Shown: piece after piece, positions 1 through 8,103 of the stretch | Numbering within the stretch: the stretch's first letter is position 1 | How the letters are laid out: every line of letters begins with the position of its first letter | Source: Butyrivibrio hungatei DSM 14810 | GTDB lineage: Bacteria; Bacillota; Clostridia; Lachnospirales; Lachnospiraceae | Direction: 5' to 3' | NCBI RefSeq assembly: GCF_900143205.1 | Contig: NZ_FRDH01000006.1 | Coordinates: 1-64,000 of the forward strand | Length of the DNA: 64,000 bases | Position numbers and translations under genes: made by a program | Notes under the pieces: generated by a model | What the model was told of the DNA's origin: nothing | The model's database searches: none | The model's input: only the letters and a program-made list of their open reading frames with translations

Positions 1-219
1 GGAGCTAATGCCAGTGCTTTAGTCTATTCACTGGTCGAAACAGCCAAGGCAAACAATGTAGATGTTTACTATTACCTAAAGTACCTGCTTCTCAAAACTC
101 CGACATCACAAACAAGTGATGAAGAACTAGAAAAGCTCTGTCCATGGAATCCAGAGTGTAAGGAAGCTCTGGAAGATCTTCACAGGCAGCATCAAAAGGA
201 AATCTTCGATGCGATGTGA
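1..219 (+). pseudogene. IS66-family transposase, C-terminal end (cut by window edge)
   Basis: The open frame runs from base 1 to a TGA at 217-219 and encodes 72 residues. It matches the C-terminal part of IS66 transposases: a segment reading GANASALVYSLVETAKANN, then YYYLKYLL, then LCPWNPECK. In that family this tail follows the DDE catalytic core. The start and the catalytic part lie outside the window, so completeness cannot be judged. Marked as partial only because of the window edge, not because damage is visible. Confidence 0.8.
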
Positions 220-351
220 TCTTAATCATATGTGAATTGTCAAGGTGCTCCAGTCTCATAAGAGGCTGGGGTATATTTATGGGCAAAAGCCCTTGTACCC
301 AATAACATATATGTGGTGGTAGCGCTACCCACCTAATTATTTAGCGCTTAC
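1..351 (+). mobile_element. Right-hand part of an IS66-type element
   Basis: After the transposase stop there are about 130 non-coding bases that end in TTAGCGCTTAC (341-351). IS66-family termini typically begin GTAAGCG, so the reverse complement of this sequence is a plausible right end. The other end and the 8-bp target duplication are outside the window and were not checked. The end position is an inference. Confidence 0.5.
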
Positions 352-852
352 GCTCTATCCCGCTTGTTTGCTTGGCTTCCCCTCACTGTCTGCCCTCTTG
401 CTCTAGTCTGTAGTCTATGGCACGGAACGAAATGGAAAGGAAAGAGAAGGGCGTAAAAGGGAAGGAAGAAAAGAAAAACCATGCCTCGATAACTACCGCA
501 ACAATGCAAAATAAAAAAGCGTCAATGAAAGAATCTCCATTAACACTTTTTTAAGTCCGTTCTCACGGTAACTAATGTATGAAATTTACAAAAATAGGTA
601 TCATTCTACGCTACTTCTCTGCTATCTGTTATATCTAAATCATCATCAAAAATATCACTCATTTCCCCTCTTCCTATGCCCCGAAATGTATAAACATAAA
701 GCTGCTTTTATCTTGATTTTTTCAATCAAGTACTATCACTTATTATCCCAACTCCATCTCTGTAGGTTTATGTTAGTAATGGAATCCATTTCCATTTACC
801 CAATGCAGAGAGTTCCTTTTTCTCTTCTCATGCATTTCAATCTGTGTAATTA
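352..852. other. Gene-free stretch
   Basis: About 500 bp between the inferred IS66 end and the first minus-strand gene. It holds a purine-rich tract near 420-480 and a minus-strand terminator (513-546). The rest is AT-rich. An open frame exists at 575-895 on the plus strand, but it has no ribosome binding site, runs into the convergent gene and resembles no protein I know. I see no supported gene. Confidence 0.5.
513..546 (-). terminator. Rho-independent terminator of the nitrilase operon
   Basis: Read on the minus strand, GTGTTAATG (546-538) pairs with CATTGACGC (527-519) over 9 bp with two G-U pairs. A run of six T follows (518-513). It lies downstream of the minus-strand gene ending at 853, about 300 bp away. 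Confidence 0.55.
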
Positions 853-1521
853 TTATTGTTCCCTTTCATTTGTTAATACATTCACCAAAATTTGAATATT
901 GCTGAGTATCTCTTCCTGATCATTCATCAGCATTTTCATCCGAAGTTCATTGAAATGCCTATCAAATATCTCTGCGTATACAGCGCAACAAGAATCATCT
1001 AGGTCTGTAAGCATTTTAAATTCCTTTTTTGCTGTTTTTTTGCAATATTCCATATGGGTATGATTCCATACAATTGCGCTAATCACACTAATTGCAGCAG
1101 ACATCTTCTGTTCAGAATCAAATCCATAATTTTGCCACTCATCTTTGGAAAAATCAGGGTCTCTACGTAAAATGGCTTTATTGAAACACTCCATTATAAA
1201 CATAGCTGGATCACTTTTTTTTGATAAATCTTGCATAGTGCGAAATATACGAATCATCGATTGCATCTTTTTATATAATCCAACAAATGCCTTTTTTCCC
1301 AAAATCAAGGAGACGTCTTCGTTAAATTTATCAAAATCTTCATTTGTCTCTATGACGAATTTTACTGCAGAAAAATAAAAATCCTCCAATTCATCTTCTA
1401 ATGATTCAAATTTTTCATCATCTTTCTTTGAGTATATAATGCTTTTCCATTTTGAATCTATCTTGCTAAACTTCTCTGACATTTTATCAATCTCATCTAA
1501 ATATTCTCTTATTTTCTCCAT
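853..1521 (-). CDS. Helical protein of unknown function, third gene of the nitrilase operon
   Basis: About 222 residues, rich in Lys, Glu and Asp and predicted by eye to be almost entirely alpha-helical, with coiled-coil-like segments at the N terminus and near residues 85-110. I recognise no enzymatic motif, signal peptide or membrane segment. I chose the second ATG (1521) because GGAG lies nine bases before it; an ATG at 1536, five codons earlier, is the alternative. It follows the winged-helix gene by about 20 bp, so it is very likely co-transcribed with it and with the nitrilase-fold gene. Function unknown; the operon context suggests a partner or regulator. Confidence 0.6.
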   Translation of the reverse strand: MEKIREYLDEIDKMSEKFSKIDSKWKSIIYSKKDDEKFESLEDELEDFYFSAVKFVIETNEDFDKFNEDVSLILGKKAFVGLYKKMQSMIRIFRTMQDLSKKSDPAMFIMECFNKAILRRDPDFSKDEWQNYGFDSEQKMSAAISVISAIVWNHTHMEYCKKTAKKEFKMLTDLDDSCCAVYAEIFDRHFNELRMKMLMNDQEEILSNIQILVNVLTNEREQ

Positions 1522-1544
1522 GTTTCTTTTCTCCATCCTGTACC

Positions 1545-2474
1545 TTATATCACCACACTATCAAAACAAGTATTATAATTATATTTATAATTATTTTTAT
1601 AATTACTCGCTATCCAAGAGATTTTATCCACATTCTCAGCCGAATACTCTATCCCATTCGTATTATCGCCCCATACTCTATTCATTTCAGCCGAATCATA
1701 TTCCATTCCATCCTCAAGCATCAAACCATCCACTTTTTCGGCATAATGTTTGCAACTTGTATTTTTACCAAATGACTCATATATATAATTTCTTTTTAAA
1801 CAATTTGAATCCACGATTATTTTGCAAGCCTCTCGGAATTCCTGATTATTCTTATATCCCCCCCAATCTCTACCAACTTTTTCTTCTATTAAAGTTGTCA
1901 ACTCATTCTGTTTTTCTTCTAATTCACACCTGCTCCCCCCAACTGATTCCAGGTATTTTCTAAACCACCATGTTAATCCATAATATTTATATTTGCTATA
2001 TTCATAAGCAACAATGATTTTATAATCCAACATATCTCTCATTATCTTCGATAAATAATTGGGCTTAATATTTAATTTTTCCGATATGAATTTACTTTGT
2101 AACAAATCTCGCCCATACAATAAACTAATTATTTTTTCATAATGTTTTTTTCCAATTATTTTCTGATACACCTTATCGAATTCTTGAATTCGCTCAAGCT
2201 TTTCTAATAATAGCTCTAGCTCTTCTACAAGTGCCGTAAAATAGCCGCCATCAAAAAAGCACCTCGTTTTGCTGACATTTGCATTCTCACTAAGTAAGGT
2301 GGCTATTTTTCCATATTTCATCGCAAGTTCATAGACGTATGACAAATCAAGTTGTTCAGGCTTATCTTCATGCAGTGTCTCCTTTACATCGTCTATGTAC
2401 TTCTCAAAAATTTCTATTAATCGATCATATTTTTTTTCAACCATAAGCTTTTCGATTTTTTGAATATCATTCAT
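1545..2474 (-). CDS. Winged-helix-domain protein, second gene of the nitrilase operon
   Basis: 309 residues. The segment from about 105 to 170 looks like a winged helix: a helix around KIISLLYGRD, a recognition-helix-like SEKLNIKPNYLSKIMRDM, then a beta wing IIVAYEYSKYKYYGLT. The N-terminal 100 residues are helical. The C-terminal 130 are of unknown fold and contain four cysteines. The start overlaps the end of the nitrilase-fold gene by 8 bp (ATGAATGA), with AAGGAG about 9 bases upstream, which points to translational coupling. A DNA-binding or sensor role is inference; I do not recognise the family. Confidence 0.65.
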   Translation of the reverse strand: MNDIQKIEKLMVEKKYDRLIEIFEKYIDDVKETLHEDKPEQLDLSYVYELAMKYGKIATLLSENANVSKTRCFFDGGYFTALVEELELLLEKLERIQEFDKVYQKIIGKKHYEKIISLLYGRDLLQSKFISEKLNIKPNYLSKIMRDMLDYKIIVAYEYSKYKYYGLTWWFRKYLESVGGSRCELEEKQNELTTLIEEKVGRDWGGYKNNQEFREACKIIVDSNCLKRNYIYESFGKNTSCKHYAEKVDGLMLEDGMEYDSAEMNRVWGDNTNGIEYSAENVDKISWIASNYKNNYKYNYNTCFDSVVI

Positions 2475-3897
2475 TTCGAACTACTCCTTCTATATCCGCA
2501 GTAAACAAGCACACTCCACCGTTTATACATTCTTTATTACAATTATTCATCGGAATAAATCTTTTATAGTTTGGAACCTCCATATTTCGAACTTTACATA
2601 TTTGAGTGGCCATACATATCGGTTCCTTATATTCTTTCTTGTTATCTATATTTTCTATAGCAGAGCACGTATTTACCCATATAATATTACAGTTCATATC
2701 AGCAACACTAAGCATCATTCTTTCAAATGAATGGCTCTTAGAACTCCACGAAGGTATAATTAAGAGTTTAACGCCAAGCTCATCCACAATCATATTTCTT
2801 ACCTTAGTCTCCAGTGCACTTCTACAAATCATGATTCCCATGCATCCATGTGCATCATCGTATAGCAAATTAATAGTATCATCTGGTGTAAGAGCTTCTG
2901 CCCTATCAGTATTCTTATCGTTATATGCAATCAACTTGCCTTGCGAAAAGACTTCAATTCCATCATATGTCTGAATAAGGCATGATGTATTTGTTCCTTT
3001 GTCATCGCAAATTGTCCAAACAGACGGAAGCACAATCAATTTTAAATATATATGATTATTACTTCTAACAAAACTACATATTTCCTCTTTCAAGCCGATG
3101 TACCCAAGCATTTCAGGAAACACAAGCAAATTTACATGTTCTTTCTCCGCTTTCTTTATAACGTCAATAACTGTACTCTTAATTTTCTCTTTATCCATCC
3201 TATTCCAAGGCTTAGGCAAAAAAAGATCACCCTTTTTGCAGTTTTTATTTTGAAGTTTGTAATCACAAGACATCGGAGACATACCGATTTTTAGAGAATT
3301 CTTTCCTATCGCATAAACATCAGGATGTGCAGCTTTCAATCTTCCAAGGAAATAGCAATTGATTTTATACTTCTTCTTGCTATATTCACCTGACATATCC
3401 ATATATCGTGCATATTTCAAGAAAACATTAAAACTATCAGATTCAACCTCTCTATCCTCTCCACTTCCTTCCCACATAGCTATACACCTTGGAAAAATCA
3501 TTAAATTTGTAGTTGACTGACTTTTACTGGAATTTATACCATTTTCAAATTTTAAATAATGATTTTTACCTATCCGAATAGAAGAGTTCTCCACACATTT
3601 TCTAAGACATTTTCCTATCAAATGATCCGTTCCAACCAAAAGTGGATATGCTTCAACCAAAATAGACATTGCATCTTTCTCATGTTTTAGCTTATGAAAT
3701 GCACTTTCTATCTCTTCTTTTGATTGATAATCATATCCTGATTCGTATTTATTTTTATCTAAACCTTTATGGTTTCTATTTTTATTAACTTTGTTGTATA
3801 CCTGTTGTATTCGATCTTTATGTTTAATTAGATAAGCAATCATCTCCGCCAACAAATCGGCCGTTGCTGTTAATTCATCAATTTCTTTCTTCCCCAT
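2467..3897 (-). CDS. Nitrilase-superfamily (carbon-nitrogen hydrolase fold) protein
   Basis: 476 residues. The C-terminal half (about 225-470) has the layout of the nitrilase superfamily: VNLLVFPEM with candidate catalytic Glu262, a Lys at 321 in FSQGKLIAYND, and MGIMICRSAL with candidate nucleophile Cys358, followed by LLIIPSW and IIWVNTCSA. Enzymes of this superfamily cleave C-N bonds with a Glu-Lys-Cys triad. The N-terminal 200 residues are not typical of metabolic nitrilases and I do not recognise them. It is the first gene of a tight three-gene operon in a defence-rich region. Nitrilase domains also occur fused to reverse transcriptases in the DRT1 (UG1) phage-defence class; this protein has no RT domain. 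Substrate unknown. Confidence 0.7.
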   Translation of the reverse strand: MGKKEIDELTATADLLAEMIAYLIKHKDRIQQVYNKVNKNRNHKGLDKNKYESGYDYQSKEEIESAFHKLKHEKDAMSILVEAYPLLVGTDHLIGKCLRKCVENSSIRIGKNHYLKFENGINSSKSQSTTNLMIFPRCIAMWEGSGEDREVESDSFNVFLKYARYMDMSGEYSKKKYKINCYFLGRLKAAHPDVYAIGKNSLKIGMSPMSCDYKLQNKNCKKGDLFLPKPWNRMDKEKIKSTVIDVIKKAEKEHVNLLVFPEMLGYIGLKEEICSFVRSNNHIYLKLIVLPSVWTICDDKGTNTSCLIQTYDGIEVFSQGKLIAYNDKNTDRAEALTPDDTINLLYDDAHGCMGIMICRSALETKVRNMIVDELGVKLLIIPSWSSKSHSFERMMLSVADMNCNIIWVNTCSAIENIDNKKEYKEPICMATQICKVRNMEVPNYKRFIPMNNCNKECINGGVCLFTADIEGVVRNE

Positions 3898-4161
3898 GAT
3901 AAGAATTGTACCTTTTTTCTTTAATTATATCTCTCATGGCACATGTGTCAACATTATTGTTCACTTATTGTTCACTTGAAACGTTTTTGCATCTTCTACC
4001 CCATGCGCATCTGAACAATTCATTCCAAGGTATTATCTGTTCAAATTTCATCTATAAATCATCTTCTAACTAATCACTACTCCATAACAATATGCATTCC
4101 GATTAATAATTGCATTATTGATGAATATATTCTGTACAACAAAGCGATGTGTATATAATTT
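3898..4161. other. Upstream region of the nitrilase operon
   Basis: No gene is visible. It contains a tandem direct repeat, ATTGTTCACTT twice in a row (3954-3975), and is otherwise AT-rich. It presumably carries the promoter of the minus-strand operon, but I could not pick a convincing -35/-10 pair. It ends at the inferred left end of the IS3-type element. Confidence 0.4.
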
Positions 4162-4217
4162 TGAACAGGGGTCTGTCAAGTAGATAAGCCAAATAAACAA
4201 AATAAGTCAAGAGAAAA

Positions 4218-4252
4218 GGTGATCACTTCATTAGAGGTGGTCACCTTTTTAG
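4218..4252 (+). terminator. Hairpin with T run inside the IS element
   Basis: AAAAGGTGATCAC and GTGGTCACCTTTTT form an imperfect stem around a short loop. It lies between the left IS end and the transposase stop and can work in either direction. It probably stops transcription leaving or entering the element. Confidence 0.55.
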
Positions 4253-4418
4253 ATGCTGAAATCATATAGATTTGGAAATGGTGACAGTTTGAACTGTCAC
4301 TATAATCCTTGGTCTGCTTAATGACAGATATTCTGTAGTCAAGCAGATCAAGGATATTTGTGCGCTTGGCGCACTTTATTCAAGGCCAGTAGCCTCTGGA
4401 TTCATTTCTATTCTTTTG

Positions 4419-5384
4419 TTAAGCTGCCCATTTAGCTTTATACTTCTGGATACGCTTATTCTCAGGAATGGGATAATCAGTAGGCTTATCTGTAAGCATT
4501 GCTTCATTACGTACCTGGGCAGACGTCTTTCCACCGAATCTTTCCTGTGGCCTTTCGTTGGTATAAAAGTACATGTATTTCTCTATGGCGTTCCTTAGTG
4601 AAGTTTCATCAGTTATATCAAACATGCAGTACATTTCAGTCTTGATGATGCCCCAGAATCCTTCAGTCGGTCCATTATCTATGCAGTGTCCTACTCGAGA
4701 CATTGACTGTTCCATTCCTTGTTCTTGTAACTTCATTTTAAAGACTTTACTGGTGTACTGAAATCCACGATCCGAGTGAAAAAGTGGGGCGGCATCAGGA
4801 TTTTCAGCTATTGCTTTGTCAAACGTTTTAAATACGAGTGCATTATCATTTCTTGTACTGATAACATAAGATACCGGCGTTCTGTCATAAAGATCAAGGA
4901 TGGCACTCAGATACAGCTTCTTATTAGCTTCAGGGATCTTAAACTCAGTAACATCAGTTGTCCATTTTTCATTAGGTTTGTTTGCGTGAAAGTCTCTTTT
5001 GAGCGTGTTCTCTGCAACAGTTTCTGGAGTTGAAGGTTCATACTGCTTTCTTTTCGCACGAATAATCGCATGAACTCCAATAGCCTTCATGATCCTGTGT
5101 ATGCGCTTAACTTTATAATCAGTCCCATTGAAGTGGTTAATCCAGAGAGTCATCCGTCTGTATCCAAGGATATGACCAAAGCGATCATCGTATTCTCTGA
5201 TAAGCTCAGCAATTCTATGGTCTTCCAATTCTTGTTCTGGAACTTCTCTGTGAAACCATTTGTAATAAGCTGCGTGTGATACACCCAGCGTCTTACACAT
5301 CCAGTTTATACTCCAATGTTTATCATTAGAATAAGCCTGTATAGCTAAATATTTACATTCAAATCGAGTCTTACCGAGCCTCAC
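4419..5384 (-). CDS. IS3-family transposase OrfB (DDE integrase domain)
   Basis: 321 residues. The N-terminal part carries the HTH_21-like segment (SINWMCKTLGVSHAAYYKW). The rve-type integrase core follows, with the three catalytic acids visible in WTTDVTEF, FHSDRGFQYTS and GFWGIIKTEMY. The end (YTNERPQERFGGKT) is typical of IS3 OrfB. Its start overlaps the OrfA stop by four bases (ATGA). The active enzyme in IS3 elements is usually an OrfAB fusion made by -1 frameshifting, and a slippery run lies just upstream. No damage is visible. Confidence 0.9.
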   Translation of the reverse strand: MRLGKTRFECKYLAIQAYSNDKHWSINWMCKTLGVSHAAYYKWFHREVPEQELEDHRIAELIREYDDRFGHILGYRRMTLWINHFNGTDYKVKRIHRIMKAIGVHAIIRAKRKQYEPSTPETVAENTLKRDFHANKPNEKWTTDVTEFKIPEANKKLYLSAILDLYDRTPVSYVISTRNDNALVFKTFDKAIAENPDAAPLFHSDRGFQYTSKVFKMKLQEQGMEQSMSRVGHCIDNGPTEGFWGIIKTEMYCMFDITDETSLRNAIEKYMYFYTNERPQERFGGKTSAQVRNEAMLTDKPTDYPIPENKRIQKYKAKWAA

Positions 5385-6058
5385 ATCCCTTCTAATTCTC
5401 TCACTTTTTTTAACAGTTCTACTGTCATGTCCCTTTCCTGAAGTTGTCGCTTTAGTCTTAGGTTCTCACGGCGTAAGCGCTCCAATTCATTAACTTCATC
5501 ATCTGTTTTGTGATGACCGCGTCTATCAACAAGCGCATCTTCTCCATCTGCGTCATACTTTCTTACCCAGCTATAAACCTGTGTATAAGAAACATCATAC
5601 AAAGAAGCAGTGCCTTTATAATCGCGATTGTGCTCTATGCAGTACTTGACGATTTCTTTGCGTTCCTCGATAGTGGTTTTTCTTCTAGCCTCTGCCATAT
5701 AGACCTCCCGCTTAGGATCATAGTCCTTAAGCTCTCTATTGGCATTATACTCTGAAATCCATCTTCGAAGTACACTATCACTAGATATCCCAAACTTTGC
5801 AACACATCCATTTACACTTAACTCACCTTTTATAACTGTATCTACACAAGATGTTTTAAATTCTTTGCTATACTGCTTGTTTCCAGCCCCTTTAGTAAAT
5901 GCGTCTGCTCCATAATTACGGTAAGCAGCCACCCATCTTATAAGTGTGGCTTGAGCTATATCGTTAGCATGGGCAATTGAATCATATGAGCCCATTCCGC
6001 TAAGGTATTCATTTACTCTATCAATCATCCATTCTACGGAATGTTTCCTTTTAGCCAT
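5381..6058 (-). CDS. IS3-family transposase OrfA (helix-turn-helix protein)
   Basis: 225 residues with at least two helix-turn-helix segments, one near 25-45 (DSIAHANDIAQATLIRW) and one near 145-175 (GTASLYDVSYTQVYSWVRKY). It ends in a leucine-zipper-like helix (LERLRRENLRLKRQLQERD), the usual OrfA dimerisation segment. IS150-type OrfA proteins are usually shorter, so the N-terminal HTH looks like an added copy. The last codons contain the A7G run needed for frameshifting into OrfB. Confidence 0.88.
   Translation of the reverse strand: MAKRKHSVEWMIDRVNEYLSGMGSYDSIAHANDIAQATLIRWVAAYRNYGADAFTKGAGNKQYSKEFKTSCVDTVIKGELSVNGCVAKFGISSDSVLRRWISEYNANRELKDYDPKREVYMAEARRKTTIEERKEIVKYCIEHNRDYKGTASLYDVSYTQVYSWVRKYDADGEDALVDRRGHHKTDDEVNELERLRRENLRLKRQLQERDMTVELLKKVRELEGM
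5403..5412 (-). promoter_or_regulatory. Probable -1 frameshift slippery site for OrfAB
   Basis: Read on the minus strand, the OrfA frame reaches TTA AAA AAA GTG near its end. A run of seven A followed by G is the common IS3 slippery sequence. A -1 slip here leaves OrfA before its TGA (5381-5383) and enters the OrfB frame. Frameshifting itself is inferred from the family. Confidence 0.5.
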
Positions 6059-6120
6059 AAAAAATCCCCCTAAAGGAGACTTTGGTTATTTCCATTGTCT
6101 ACTTTAGGGGAATCATATCA

Positions 6121-6199
6121 TTTGCGCAGTACTACTCTTTTTATTGTATAATAAAAGTGTTTTCACAATAATCCCAATTGATCGCCGGAAAGGAATAAT
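6121..6199 (+). promoter_or_regulatory. Promoter region of the FRG-retron gene group
   Basis: An extended -10 (TGTATAAT, about 6146-6153) lies 46 bases before the FRG start. The best -35 is TTGCGC near the IS boundary, with a long 19-base spacer. The ribosome binding site GGAAAGGA is at about 6187-6194. The IS right end abuts this region, so an outward signal from the IS cannot be excluded. Confidence 0.4.
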
Positions 6200-7039
6200 A
6201 TGGCTATTAAAACAGTTAACATAACTACCATTGAACAAATCAATGACATGATATGGGAGCAAAATCTAGAACCAAGTATAAATAGATATAGATCAAACTA
6301 TCTATTCAGAGGTTTACCAAATATCGACTATCACTTAGCTACTTCTTTACATAGAAATTGTCAAGGTAAAGAATCCACTATCGAAGAGTCTCTTCTTAGG
6401 AATTTTACAAAATATGCTGCAATTGAAGACGATTCTCTCAAGTCTTCCGTGTGGAGGCAGTTGGTAATAGGTCAACATCACGGTCTTCCTACAAGATTAT
6501 TAGATTGGACATACTCCGTGATGGCCGCACTTCATTTTGCAACAAGCGGCGAAGACTTAGGATGTATGGAGCAGCATGATGGTGTTATATGGCAAATAGA
6601 CATTATGGAAATGAACGATTCGTTGCCCTCTAGATACAAAAAAACTTTAGCTAGAAAAAAAGCTTATTTAATGACTATAGAAATGTTAGATGACCTCATC
6701 CATGATGAAAGCTATACTGCGTTGAAAAAATATGATGATGAACTAAATGGAAAAGGTCTATTATTGCTTGAGCCACCATCAATAGACCAGAGAATAATTA
6801 GCCAGTATTCTTATTTTTCTGTTGTTCCTGCTGGTATGGAAAATCCTAAAGATGATAATGGAATTGAAGATTTTTTATGTAAAACCGCAAACACAAGAAA
6901 GTATATTATCGACAAAAGCATAAAATGGAGAATACGAGATATGCTCGATCAAATGAATATCAATGAACGGACAATATATCCCGGTATTGATGGATTAACC
7001 GCTTGGTTAAAAAGGCATTATTATGTCAAAAGAATTTAA
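6200..7039 (+). CDS. FRG-domain protein
   Basis: 279 residues. The N-terminal half is an FRG domain: NYLFRGLPNIDYHL with the name-giving F36-R37-G38, a helical stretch, then GQHHGLPTRLLDWT (91-104) and ALHFAT. FRG proteins are common in defence islands and resemble ADP-ribosyltransferase-like folds, but their activity is not established. The C-terminal half (about 160-279) is not a domain I know. It starts at an ATG with GGAAAGGA upstream. It lies 43 bp before the retron effector, on the same strand, and is likely co-transcribed. Whether it belongs to the retron or is a separate defence gene is open. Confidence 0.75.
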   Translation: MAIKTVNITTIEQINDMIWEQNLEPSINRYRSNYLFRGLPNIDYHLATSLHRNCQGKESTIEESLLRNFTKYAAIEDDSLKSSVWRQLVIGQHHGLPTRLLDWTYSVMAALHFATSGEDLGCMEQHDGVIWQIDIMEMNDSLPSRYKKTLARKKAYLMTIEMLDDLIHDESYTALKKYDDELNGKGLLLLEPPSIDQRIISQYSYFSVVPAGMENPKDDNGIEDFLCKTANTRKYIIDKSIKWRIRDMLDQMNINERTIYPGIDGLTAWLKRHYYVKRI

Positions 7040-7082
7040 AGCTCATTATAAATTGTTCTTTTACTGATGCGAGGGCATACTA

Positions 7083-7934
7083 ATGAACGAAAAAATTATC
7101 AACGAAATATATCATGACATTTATTGCAGAATATATGAAAATCATATTACCATTTTTTTGTGCGGTGGAACAGATACAGACAATCATCGCAGAGACAAAC
7201 TTAGAGATTACTTAGTTAGTCAAAAGAAGAACATCTCAGTACTATATCCTGAAGATTTACTAATCGAAATGCTTAATGGAAAGCAGAAGGATTTAGTTTA
7301 CCTAGAACAAAAGTTAGCAGAAAACTGCGATATCATCATATTATTCTGCGAAAGTCCAGGATCCATGGCTGAACTAGGTAGTTTCGTAACAAATGAATCC
7401 ATAATTAAAAAACTAGTGGTACTAATTCATGCAAAGCATAAGAACGATAAAAGTTATATAATGTACGGTCCTGCAAACCTCGTAAAAGCTAATAAGGAAA
7501 GCTCACTAATTTTCTATAATAATGATTTCAGTAAGATGCAGAATGAAATAGACCATTTTATAAAGAAAGCTAAAGTTCCTTATCACACAAGAAGGAACAT
7601 AGATACTATTGTAGGGTTGTTTAACTTTGTCATTATATTATTATATTTTTACGACACAGCTGAAAGCAAGGAAATAATTAATGAAATCATAAAACTATCA
7701 AAAAAAATTGAAACTGATACAAAGCAGATCAAACTTAAATATAGTATGGTAATTAGGTGGTTGTATAAAGAACGACTAATCGAAAAAAAGATAGATAAAA
7801 CCATTGCTAAGCTTGCGCTTACACAAGATGGGTATAACTATGCCAAACGACTAATTCATCTAGCCATAAATAATATTGGCGAGTATAATGTAAATGGAAT
7901 ACGTATAAGAATACTAAAAGATCAATATTATTAG
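7083..7934 (+). CDS. Retron effector: nucleoside deoxyribosyltransferase-like domain plus winged helix (Ec86/Eco1 type)
   Basis: 283 residues. Residues 20-140 match the N-terminal domain of the Ec86 (Eco1) retron effector: HITIFLCGG (21-29), VLYPEDLL (53-60), CDIIILFCESPGSMAELGSF (82-101, with acidic Glu90 and Glu97), then SYIMYGPANLV. Residues about 195-262 look like a winged helix (SMVIRWLYKERLIEKK, LALTQDGY). In type II-A retrons this protein is a toxin with N-glycosidase-like activity, held in check by the RT-msDNA complex and released on phage infection. The ribosome binding site is GAGGGC. Its last codons and TAG stop lie inside the 5' arm of the msr-msd RNA. Confidence 0.85.
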   Translation: MNEKIINEIYHDIYCRIYENHITIFLCGGTDTDNHRRDKLRDYLVSQKKNISVLYPEDLLIEMLNGKQKDLVYLEQKLAENCDIIILFCESPGSMAELGSFVTNESIIKKLVVLIHAKHKNDKSYIMYGPANLVKANKESSLIFYNNDFSKMQNEIDHFIKKAKVPYHTRRNIDTIVGLFNFVIILLYFYDTAESKEIINEIIKLSKKIETDTKQIKLKYSMVIRWLYKERLIEKKIDKTIAKLALTQDGYNYAKRLIHLAINNIGEYNVNGIRIRILKDQYY

Positions 7935-8103
7935 CATCTCATATCTTAGATGCGTTGCAGCAAGTGTTGTGTACGGAAGATGATTCGTCTTCCCAAGAAA
8001 ATCATTTGGTTTAGTTGAATAAAACTAGTCTTTATGCGCATAGCCATGCACATAAAGATTGTTTTATCCAAAATATATTTGGTAAGAATGAGGTGCTAAT
8101 AAT
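7927..8103 (+). ncRNA. Retron msr-msd RNA gene
   Basis: The two ends form the expected a1/a2 stem: 7927-7948 pairs with 8103-8083 over 21 bp with one U-G pair and a single bulged A at 7943 or nearby. The msr part has a 7-bp hairpin at 7975-7993 (GGAAGAT with GTCTTCC). The msd part is a long hairpin, 8019-8067, of about 22 bp with loop AGCC, one bulge and one mismatch. A plausible branching guanosine is G7960 in an AGC context. The gene fills the gap between effector and RT, and its a2 arm contains the RT ribosome binding site. All folding was done by hand. Confidence 0.85.

Larger units (their letters stand above)
4162..6120 (-). mobile_element. Complete IS3-family (IS150-like) insertion sequence
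   Basis: Two overlapping transposase frames are flanked by matching ends. Both ends start TGA and reach the shared core AAGTAGA(T/C)AA after the same distance: left at 4162-4187 read on the plus strand, right at 6120-6095 read on the minus strand. The bases just outside are TTT on both sides (4159-4161 and 6121-6123), consistent with the 3-bp target duplication usual for IS3 elements. About 250 non-coding bases at the left end include a strong hairpin with a T run (near 4218-4252). Length about 1.96 kb, long for the group because OrfA has an extra helix-turn-helix segment. Confidence 0.8.

Noticed and set aside
575..895. Plus-strand gene of 106 codons
   Set aside because: No ribosome binding site, odd composition, and it runs into the convergent gene at 853.
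2467..3897. DRT1 (RT-nitrilase) system split by the IS
   Set aside because: The nitrilase protein has no RT part, and the RT in this window is a retron RT with its own RNA and effector.
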